A stretch of DNA of 14,759 bases, taken from Phoronis ovalis (Eukaryota; Phoronida; Phoronidae). The stretch lies in assembly GCA_028565635.1 (NCBI GenBank), contig JAOXYB010030698.1, forward strand, positions 1 to 14,759. Direction: 5' to 3'. The translations under genes and the position numbers were made by a program. The notes under the pieces are model-generated. The model did not search any database. It worked only from the letters and a program-made list of their open reading frames with translations, and had not been told where the DNA came from. This document shows positions 10,601-14,759 of the stretch, one piece after another. Numbering within the stretch: the first letter of the stretch is position 1; each line of letters opens with the position of its first letter.

Positions 10601-13600
10601 TACTGCTGGATAATGCTTGCTATGATTGATATTTTGGAGGTGTGCGTATCTTCGGTAGCCACTTTTACAACTACCTATATGCCCCAATAATACTGTGCAT
10701 GACACTTTATTTGCACTTTAAACTTTCAAGTTACTTTATAAATGAAAAGATAGAAAGGTAGAAGTATACATTTTTCAAACAAAGTACTAATATAAGGATT
10801 ATGCAGATTTAACTTACTTATCAAACATGTGATTATTTAACCAGTAAACTAGCATCTTTGAAAGCACAAACTACAAGTCCACTATCCCTACTCATGTGAA
10901 GCTGAAACTTGGCCAAAATTGACTTCCAGCAGTGAACTCAAATAAAATGAGCCAGATTGTTGAAAGTGTGCTTTGTTCTTAAATGGTGTGCTCTTAAATA
11001 TATGGATGAAAACTTTCTGACAATTGAATTGTGAACAGTCGTAACTTTGGATGAAACAAAATTTCAAAAGCACGAGACAATATTTTGGAGATCTATTAGA
11101 AATTAACTTTGACAAAGTTTCTGCATCCACAGTGGTATTGTAGTTAAATTGTTTGAAGTTTCTCAATAAAAAAAAAGAGTTCACATTCACATGACAGACA
11201 GAAAGACATAGTGTAAATTTGCATATAATAGTCAACCTTTCCAACAATGGATACTTTAATAATGTTATATTTTCATTAAAGTTCATAGTTTCAATAAGTT
11301 GTGCTGAAAGTTACTCATCACCTTAAAGAAAGTTCCTTACAATTGTAAAATTGCTTAAAGACAGGACTTGCTAATCCATTTGAACTACCATCAGATGGCA
11401 GTAGTTATTTGCTAGTGAATTTTATTTAACAATTTGTTGTGAATGTACAGATTACTTACATAAGCAGTGAGCAGTCCAGTGATCCTATTTACATGAGTTG
11501 CCATATCTGCAGTACATTCCCCGCAAGATTCGCAAGCTTCTCGCCAAACCTGAGCAACTGAAGAATATAAATTATAAAACACATCAATAAGTGGTACTTA
11601 ATATTTTTCGGGAATTAATGATTGATCTAATGGATAACCATTGGATTGATTCCTGCCTTGTTACTGGGGTTCTCAGTATACTCTCATTTCGAGTAACCAA
11701 TTTATCTAACCCAGTTATGAATAGAGTTTCCAGTACAGTTTTTAAAGCCAACAATGAGGTGCGAAAACTTCCATACACTCCTTCTGTCTAGATGTATATT
11801 TTGCTAATTTTTTTTTGTAAAATTTGACTCCGATTTATGAAAATAAATATATATCAGTGAAAATTGTTACATTTGTTCATTAGAATGTTATAACCCTTTG
11901 CCTGTCGACATTTGGCTTCCTACTGTACCAGGGTAAAGTCAAAAAGGAATGTACAGATTTTTAGATCAGATGTTTTCGTAATGACCAATTCATCAAAGAT
12001 ATTAGATCACTGAATGTTAGATTCAATATGGGCCACAAAGATCAATGGAAGCCAATTTTTGAGTTTATTGGTGAATCAATACTATTTGCTGTGGCAGAGA
12101 TATGATTGGGCAATCGGGAAGTTATGAATATAAATATCTGTATACTTTAACCACATAGTAAATTTCTTTGTGAAGTAAGACAAGAAATAAAAGTTATTTA
12201 GATTGGAATGAAAGTTAATCTGAAAAATTCTGTTAAACTACTTACTTGGATCATAATATACAAGTGCAGGCAATGTACCAGGTGCAAAACCATTAGTATC
12301 AAATATAATCTCCACTTTCACTGGGGTATTCACCGTGCTTCCTGCTGGAGTGGATATATAGAAACTAATGCCCTTAAATTCTGTGACTCTGAAAAACAAA
12401 CATGCAGAAACTTGTTAGTTCTTATTTTTCAGTGTCAAGCACAATACAAAGGAATCAGTACTTTTAATTGTGATTTTTGGTATCCAGGTAATATTAATTT
12501 ATTTGCTACCTCAAGAAATTAAAACTTTATGAACTGAAAACAGACACAGTAAAAACAACAACCACCTACACTGTTTTCTCACTATGAACCTGACAAGTTA
12601 ACAAATATTAGTTCATACTTTTGTGGAATTAGCCAATCAGCATTCAGTATTTCCAAACACTATTTATTTCATGGTATTGGTCGGTAAGACACGAGGATGT
12701 TATTGCCTACACTGGAGTGATATTGTTCAAGCAAGTTTGTATGCAACCATAGTTTGAAAAATGCTAGTAATTTGATTGCTATTCAGCATAGAACAACACA
12801 GGAATTCTCTTCAGTAATAGGTCACTGATGCTAGCAGATGACAATGAAACTGTGCTAAAGAAGTACCTCCTTCGCAGTCGTCTTGACTGCATACTCTGAT
12901 CTTGTGATGTAGCAGCAACATCTTGGATATAACTGGTATCATCAGATGCTGCTGATCCATAAGTCTGTGACAAGTCAGAAGGACTCATTGGTCCCACTAT
13001 TACTGATCCTTCACCTGCATAAAATAAACACACCATCAGGTTCACAATTTCATAACCCTTGTATGTGTAAAGTGTAAAAAACAATTGTCCCATTAACTTA
13101 TTACCTTTATCATTCAACACTACTATGCCCTACCATTCTCTATTTCCTTTTTTGCTAGATCTATACCATAAAAAAACACGTCAATTTTTGTTCGCGCCTA
13201 TGCAATTATAATTTTCACAAGTGCCAGTGTCAGGTTTTGTTCTGTCATGTCTATACCTGATGTATGTACATCTTATTTTACGTATATACAACATTCATTC
13301 AGATAACTGCTGCCACCCTTTAACTGTGTCTCCTGATAAATTTTTTCTTTAAAACACCCTCTTTTTGACTGGGTGGAGAATGCACCTTTTCAATATGATT
13401 ATACAGGATAACCAGAAATAAATGTGCCAAGTTTAAAATTTCATAAAAGTTTGTTTTCTTACAATATGCTTGCCAAATTTGACATAAATAAAGATAATTC
13501 ATTCCTGCATTAGAATATTACGACATTAGTAAAATTCCCGAAGACTGGTTGTGTAGTTTTTGTATTTTGTAAACTATAACATTTTTGAGGTTTTAAGCCT

Positions 13601-14628
13601 GAAAAAAAATAATAACAGCTTTATTTCATTGATAATAATAGTCCCACTAATACTGATCCTTCACCTGTATAAAATAAACACACCATCAGGTTCACAATTT
13701 CGTAACCCTTGTGAACCTGATGGTGTCAAAAACTGAAATGAAATAGAGCCAAAAAATGTTTTAATCTAGCTTGAAATTTTTATTATATCAAATTTTGTAC
13801 GTGGAAAAATCCAAAATGGCCACCATTTTGGGCCCGGCTGAATACAGGGATGTTCATATATTTATATTATTGCCAATAAGTGGATTAAATATTAACTAAA
13901 GTTATATCACATGACTCGATCAGTAACGACGAAGCCACTTCCTAAATTACAATTGAATCGAGGGAGACTGTATTTGAAATAAAATATATTAAAAAAAACA
14001 AATGAGTAAAAAAAATGCTTTCCACCTGCTTTCTAAATTTCCCTCTAATCACCAAAATGTGTGCTATTTACATATACCTTCATAACATTAAATTAAAAAA
14101 AATATATACTTCATCAACTTTTACACTGAACTTAAAACTAAAAACTATAAACAGGAGGAAACCTTTTTACAATGTTCAAAAAAATTGAAATCTCATTACC
14201 ATTTGATATCTGGATGAGTAAAAGAATAGCACTGTAAAAAGATAACATACATGAAGCAGATAAGCTTAGTAATGTAAAGATGTCACCATTACAATTATTT
14301 TGATATCTCGTTTTCTAATTATTAACCAAAATTCCTTGAGTAAAACTTATTTAAAACTTGGTGCATTTAATTCTGGTTATAATGTAATTCACTTAATCAG
14401 TCTTGGTCAAATCTTGCCTCAGTAAAACGCTTAGTCTGACAGACAAGTGCCTTGAATTAAAAATCTTGCAAATAGTTCATTAAAATGTCTCCTTACCTCT
14501 CGCTTCTATCCTGATAGGACTGGAGTTAAGAAGAGGGTCATTATCAACCACGGACTCAAATTTGCCATTGTTATATACTAACTTTTTAGGAACAGTAGGA
14601 CGCATCTTTTGAGAGGTGTCTTTAGAAC
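1523..14628 (-). CDS. Partial 14-exon gene: single-pass surface protein with cadherin-like and EGF-like domains
   Basis: Spliced gene, 5' end outside the window. The exons listed separately join with consistent phase at every junction and give 792 residues ending in TAA. Domain order: acidic/Ser-rich stretch (1-87), polybasic site RRLRRR (88-93), unrecognised Cys-containing module (94-205) with RRKR at 186-189, tandem-95/cadherin-like domain (about 215-312), second cadherin-like repeat (about 313-436), EGF-like (about 445-490), truncated Ca-binding EGF (493-517), transmembrane helix (about 529-553), cytoplasmic tail (554-792). Several Asn-X-Ser/Thr sequons (for example 246, 257, 279, 299) occur, all on the predicted outside. 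Families are recognised by motif only; I cannot name an orthologue. The likely role is adhesion or receptor at the cell surface. The start codon and signal peptide should lie upstream of E1. Exon edges are manual calls. Confidence 0.85.
1692..2762 (-). other. Intron 13
   Basis: 1071 bases of AT-rich sequence between E13 and E14. I see no gene or clear repeat. A donor-like CTACAG/GTAAAT near 2553 was tested as the end of an extra exon and does not give an open, in-phase reading. Confidence 0.7.
2763..3059 (-). CDS. Exon E13: cytoplasmic YSP / DRARVKSRG repeat block
   Basis: 297 bases, phase 2-2. The acceptor is a TAGCAG tandem site; donor GAGAG/GTAGAT. It encodes residues 639-736, starting SEQYEMTQVV. 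From about 660 it is repetitive: five YSP and one YSS, mostly in the form YSPDNDR, and two exact copies of DRARVKSRG (689-697 and 723-731). It is highly charged (Arg/Asp) and predicted disordered. The SP pairs are possible proline-directed kinase sites. Reads as a modular intracellular docking region; no known domain. Confidence 0.82.
2771..2929 (-). repeat. Internal coding repeat of E13
   Basis: Two diverged copies of a segment of about 57 bases, at 2771-2827 and 2870-2929, share the TGCCTCTGCTCTT core on the plus strand and encode DRARVKSRG with flanking YSP. Shorter CATTGTCTGGTGAATA-like units, encoding YSPDND, surround them. Protein conservation of the copies despite DNA differences suggests selection on the motif. 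Confidence 0.7.
3778..3875. repeat. MITE-like foldback element
   Basis: Inverted arms 3778-3815 and 3838-3875 match at 35 of 38 positions, around a loop of about 22 bases. The ends read TATGGAAAGCCATCGGG outward. No coding capacity and no clear target-site duplication seen. It may be a small non-autonomous element or an inverted duplication. Confidence 0.7.
3877..3898. repeat. CCATTA microsatellite next to the foldback
   Basis: Three full CCATTA units and a partial fourth, beginning one base beyond the foldback arm. A simple repeat touching a short element is seen in some bivalve Helitron-like non-autonomous elements, but I see no other Helitron hallmark here. Confidence 0.7.
3941..4031. repeat. 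Diverged 33-base direct repeat
   Basis: Copies at 3941-3973 and 3999-4031, offset 58 bases, agree at 28 of 33 positions, starting AATTGTTTAA and ending near TTTCACATT. Probably an old local tandem duplication. Confidence 0.6.
5330..5398 (-). CDS. Exon E12: 69-base tail exon
   Basis: Short exon, phase 2-2, acceptor TTTTTTTAG and donor AAGG/GTAAAA. It encodes residues 616-637: SPTSQEISDPVDREFIPGNH followed by RQ. The frame is fixed by the two-base remainder from E11 and by E13; in this frame the intron gives TAA immediately after the donor. Being a multiple of three, it can be skipped without a frameshift. No domain recognised. Confidence 0.75.
5490..5645 (-). CDS. Exon E11: cytoplasmic tail with Pro-Gly-Glu repeat
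   Basis: 156 bases, phase 2-2, acceptor TTTTGTAG and donor CGTCG/GTAAGA. It encodes residues 564-614: SSTSLKGSDSSEIEFRPGKQ, then a GP/EP dipeptide run (about 585-603), then the basic SKQKNRYHRNR. The run comes from a GGTCCA/GGTTCA hexamer repeat on the plus strand. The Ser/Asp cluster SDSSE resembles a casein-kinase-2 type site. Pro-rich runs of this type may bind SH3 domains but show no strict PxxP core with a flanking Arg. Confidence 0.82.
5526..5580. repeat. GGTCCA/GGTTCA hexamer repeat in E11
   Basis: About nine hexamer units, mostly GGTCCA with GGTTCA and GGTACA variants, encode the GP/EP/VP dipeptides of the cytoplasmic tail. The unit keeps frame, so length changes would alter only the number of dipeptides. 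Confidence 0.8.
5646..6571 (-). other. Intron 10
   Basis: 926 bases, no gene seen. Small structures only: a perfect 14-base palindrome GACTTTATAAAGTC at 6003-6016, a 12-base direct repeat TTTGTTTATACA at 6034-6045 and 6055-6066, and an 11-base direct repeat AGGCTGAGGCA at 6219-6229 and 6243-6253. A run of Ts lies near 5690. Confidence 0.6.
6572..6800 (-). CDS. Exon E10: truncated Ca-binding EGF, transmembrane helix, stop-transfer
   Basis: 229 bases between acceptor TCTTTAG and donor AAAAA/GTAAGG, phase 1 in and phase 2 out. It encodes residues 488-562. RNC closes the previous EGF; DVDIDEC opens a Ca-binding EGF with four cysteines (497, 502, 508, 517), after which the C5-C6 part is missing and VFLKDTADST leads straight to the membrane. 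The hydrophobic run from about 529 to 553 is one clear transmembrane helix with small residues (AATVGGLA) of the kind that allow helix packing. RYINRDKK is the basic cytoplasmic anchor, giving outside-N, inside-C topology. Confidence 0.88.
6801..7341 (-). other. Intron 9
   Basis: 541 bases between the two EGF-coding exons, phase 1. AT-rich; nothing else recognised. Confidence 0.7.
7342..7491 (-). CDS. Exon E9: EGF-like domain with altered cysteine pattern
   Basis: 150 bases, phase 1-1, as is usual for EGF-coding exons; acceptor ACATTTTAG, donor ACAG/GTAGGA. It encodes residues 438-486, starting IILDIYVLDN. NPCVHGNC and FSCSCTPGYTG are standard EGF signatures; the sixth cysteine (RNC) is in E10. 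The usual first cysteine before NPC is absent, and an extra cysteine lies in an enlarged C3-C4 loop (DHDRSCSTK), so the total remains six. A second possible acceptor (TGTTAG) lies inside the exon at about 7464 but would not keep the phase with E8. Confidence 0.85.
7765..8068 (-). CDS. Exon E8: second cadherin-like repeat
   Basis: 304 bases between acceptor TTTTGTAG and donor AGAAA/GTAAGT, phase 0 in and phase 1 out. It encodes residues 336-436, starting VVVENALVESV. The sequence E-N-x-x-V-x-x-x-V followed by YDPDKGDNFTLL (about 354-365) matches the start of a cadherin repeat, where Glu and the DxDxGxN turn bind calcium. The later part (NIQTAATDVTWEGHELTVNY) is diverged and lacks a clear final NDN motif. 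Three Asn sequons (NFT, NLS, NDS) support an extracellular location. Confidence 0.85.
8069..8520 (-). other. Intron 7
   Basis: 452 bases, phase 0. The E7 frame continues open into it until about 8410, but the GTAAGT donor and the phase match with E8 show it is intron. Nothing else seen. Confidence 0.7.
8521..8657 (-). CDS. Exon E7: end of first and start of second cadherin-like repeat
   Basis: 137 bases, phase 1 in and phase 0 out. Acceptor TTTGTAG; donor GAA/GTAAGTATG is close to consensus. The frame stays open for about 110 more bases past this donor, but the spliced reading continues correctly into E8. It encodes residues 291-335, starting ITPNVVYANF. VNIVPSNDPP (about 302-311) is the typical inter-repeat linker of tandem-95 cadherin-like domains, comparable to the DxNDxxP linker of cadherins. 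The end, TEGGGARYE, is the A strand of the next repeat. Confidence 0.82.
8658..8975 (-). other. Intron 6
   Basis: 318 bases, phase 1, AT-rich, with nothing recognised. Confidence 0.7.
8976..9186 (-). CDS. Exon E6: tandem-95/cadherin-like domain, main part
   Basis: 211 bases between acceptor CTTTCAG and donor GATG/GTAAGA, phase 0 in and phase 1 out. It encodes residues 220-289, starting DTVGYEDYDV. The order DPEGD (237-241), a Tyr-Gln-Pro-Glu-His-Gly turn, YKPYEDFSATD (about 267-276) and a SDG end matches the tandem-95 or bacterial-type cadherin-like repeat, whose usual form is DPDGD, hG, Y.P..dF.G.D, SDG. An adjacent Cys pair (261-262) is unusual for this fold. Asn sequons lie at 246, 257 and 279. 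Confidence 0.82.
9187..9661 (-). other. Intron 5
   Basis: 475 bases, phase 0. Donor GTAACA is the weakest in the gene. No gene or clear repeat inside. Confidence 0.65.
9662..9799 (-). CDS. Exon E5: end of the module, with RRKR furin-like site
   Basis: 138 bases, phase 0-0, acceptor ATTTGTAG and a weaker donor TTG/GTAACA. It encodes residues 174-219, starting ICDTWSKTQT. RRKR at 186-189 followed by Asn is a second furin-type consensus. After it come GFTIDPTQFAVVG, the apparent last strand of the E3-E5 module, and PRLVSL leading into the cadherin-like region. The polybasic site appears to sit in a loop within the module, so cleavage could leave two disulphide-linked or non-covalently held chains (inference). 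Confidence 0.8.
9800..11459 (-). other. Intron 4
   Basis: 1660 bases, phase 0. Contains two AT palindromes with the same core (TTTTATTAATAAAA) at about 10153-10170 and 10465-10478, a small AGCCTG/CAGGCT hairpin at 10482-10501, and an imperfect palindrome around 11383-11406. A 132-codon open frame at 10888-11286 (-) has no recognisable domain and no exon-like splice sites; I treat it as chance or as a relic of an unknown repeat. Confidence 0.6.
11460..11557 (-). CDS. Exon E4: Cys-containing part of the E3-E5 module
   Basis: 98 bases between acceptor TTCTTCAG and donor TTAT/GTAAGT, phase 1 in and phase 0 out. Two AG dinucleotides lie 8 bases apart; only the upstream one (exon starting at 11557) keeps the frame with E3. 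It encodes residues 142-173, starting AQVWREACES and ending RITGLLTAY. Three cysteines lie in CESCGEC, and a fourth follows in E5 (ICDTW), giving an even number for possible disulphides. Confidence 0.8.
11558..12245 (-). other. Intron 3
   Basis: 688 bases, phase 1. Two overlapping opposite-strand open frames of about 65 codons near 11584-11791 have no recognisable content. Nothing else seen. Confidence 0.65.
12246..12388 (-). CDS. Exon E3: beta-rich extracellular module, first part
   Basis: Acceptor TTTTTCAG before 12388 and donor CCAA/GTAAGT after 12246 bound 143 bases, phase 2 in and phase 1 out. It encodes residues 94-140, starting VTEFKGISFY and ending LPALVYYDP. The alternating hydrophobic pattern (KVEIIFD, ALVYY) suggests beta strands. 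With E4 and the end of E5 it resembles in outline the beta-sandwich modules of invertebrate surface proteins that run from a YYD..W strand to a C-terminal T-x-F-A-V strand; this is a loose similarity and I do not assign a family. Confidence 0.8.
12389..12866 (-). other. Intron 2
   Basis: 478 bases, phase 2, interrupting the codon of the last Arg of the RRLRRR site. Nothing recognised inside. Confidence 0.7.
12867..13014 (-). CDS. Exon E2: Ser/Asp-rich segment ending in a polybasic site
   Basis: Acceptor TATGCAG before 13014 and donor GGAG/GTACTT after 12867 bound 148 bases, phase 1 in and phase 2 out. It encodes residues 45-92, starting EGSVIVGPMS and ending MQSRRLRR; the last Arg (93) is completed by E3. 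RRLRRR fits the R-X-K/R-R furin consensus and follows a flexible Ser/Gln/Asp stretch, as expected for a cleaved linker. The first 24 bases of this exon and the intron next to it are duplicated 650 bases upstream in intron 1. Confidence 0.8.
13641..13712 (-). repeat. Duplicate of the E2 acceptor region (12991-13062)
   Basis: 72 bases identical at 69 positions to 12991-13062, offset exactly 650. It copies the first 24 coding bases of E2, its AG acceptor and 48 bases of intron. Differences are at 13650, 13668 and 13702. The copied acceptor (ATACAG/GTGAAGG) is intact. In frame from E1 it would read EGSVLVGLLLSMK and then TAA. Confidence 0.85.
13680..13726. repeat. 18-base perfect inverted repeat, 11-base loop
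   Basis: Arms 13680-13697 (ACACCATCAGGTTCACAA) and 13709-13726 are exact reverse complements around TTTCGTAACCC. The left arm belongs to the 72-base duplicate; the right arm is absent from the parent copy. Shorter imperfect outer arms (13617-13630 and 13737-13750) lie around it but are not concentric. Confidence 0.85.
14497..14628 (-). CDS. Exon E1 (first in window): linker segment
   Basis: Acceptor TTCCAG before 14628 and donor GAGAG/GTAAGG after 14497 bound 132 bases in phase 1-1. It encodes residues 1-43, beginning SKDTSQKMRP and ending PIRIEAR. The split Gly codon at its end joins GT of E2 and restores GGT. The exon has no cysteine and no domain I recognise; it is rich in Asp, Asn and Ser and looks like an extended linker. 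It cannot be the first exon of the gene because it starts inside a codon and has no signal peptide. Confidence 0.8.
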
Positions 14629-14759
14629 CTGGAACATAAAACATTTTCTTGAAATATATACCACTCCACATCATCCAACAACCATGGTTCATACAGAATT
14701 TGGCTCATCAAATTCAAGTACTTTCAAGGACTTTTTGAGGTCAAATTCAAGGACTTTTC
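14629..14759 (-). other. Start of upstream intron with short direct repeats
   Basis: Intron sequence before E1, cut by the window edge. From 14708 it repeats TCAAATTCAAG (14708-14718 and 14741-14751) and CAAGGACTTTT (14725-14735 and 14748-14758), suggesting the edge of a larger dispersed or tandem repeat that continues outside. Confidence 0.55.

Larger units (their letters stand above)
13015..14496 (-). other. Intron 1
   Basis: 1482 bases, phase 1. It holds the duplicated E2 acceptor segment (13641-13712), the 18-base hairpin (13680-13726) and a short CCAAAATGG/CCATTTTGG palindrome (13811-13831). The remainder is AT-rich without a recognised gene. Confidence 0.65.

Noticed and set aside
10888-11286. 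132-codon open frame on the minus strand in intron 4
   Set aside because: No recognisable domain, no matching acceptor and donor, and E4 to E5 already join correctly in phase 0 without it.
12208-12522. 104-codon plus-strand open frame
   Set aside because: It is the antisense shadow of E3 and the intron next to it.
1-14759. tRNA, rRNA, CRISPR or transposase gene
   Set aside because: I saw no cloverleaf, conserved rRNA stretch, spaced repeat array or transposase motif on either strand.

Overview
The window looks like animal nuclear DNA, probably from a lophotrochozoan invertebrate and most likely a bivalve mollusc. The reasons are very AT-rich non-coding sequence, short exons with GT-AG introns of about 90 to 2300 bases, an extracellular cadherin-like/EGF/transmembrane protein, and repeated TACATGTA-like words, which I associate from memory with bivalve genomes. 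The species is inference; the metazoan, intron-bearing nature is read directly.

I can support one gene. It lies entirely on the minus strand and fills nearly the whole window (stop codon at 1523, first visible exon ending at 14628). Its 5' end, with start codon and signal peptide, lies beyond the right edge. I rebuilt 14 coding exons by hand from splice sites and reading phase: 14628-14497, 13014-12867, 12388-12246, 11557-11460, 9799-9662, 9186-8976, 8657-8521, 8068-7765, 7491-7342, 6800-6572, 5645-5490, 5398-5330, 3059-2763 and 1691-1523 (called E1 to E14 below). All 13 junctions agree in phase, and the joined 2381 bases give an open frame of 792 full residues before the stop. Residue numbers below count from the first complete codon of E1.

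The protein reads as a single-pass type I membrane protein. From the N-terminal side: a low-complexity acidic/serine stretch ending in a polybasic RRLRRR site (E1-E2); a Cys-containing beta-rich module I do not recognise, with a second polybasic site RRKR (E3-E5); a cadherin-like domain of the tandem-95 type (E6-E7); a second, more classical cadherin-like repeat (E7-E8); an EGF-like domain (E9-E10); a calcium-binding EGF start that has lost its last two cysteines (E10); one transmembrane helix (E10); and a tail of about 235 residues with a Pro-Gly-Glu repeat, a YSP/DRARVKSRG repeat block and a Tyr-Ile-Asn-Leu motif near the C terminus (E11-E14). It is probably an adhesion or receptor-like surface protein matured by furin-type proteases.

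The rest is intron and 3' flank. The most unusual non-coding spot is intron 1 (13015-14496). It holds a 72-base duplicate of the E2 acceptor region followed in frame by a stop overlapping an AATAAA signal, and an 18-bp perfect hairpin. Intron 12 carries a foldback element of about 98 bp next to a CCATTA microsatellite. I see no RNA gene, CRISPR array, transposase gene or second protein-coding gene.
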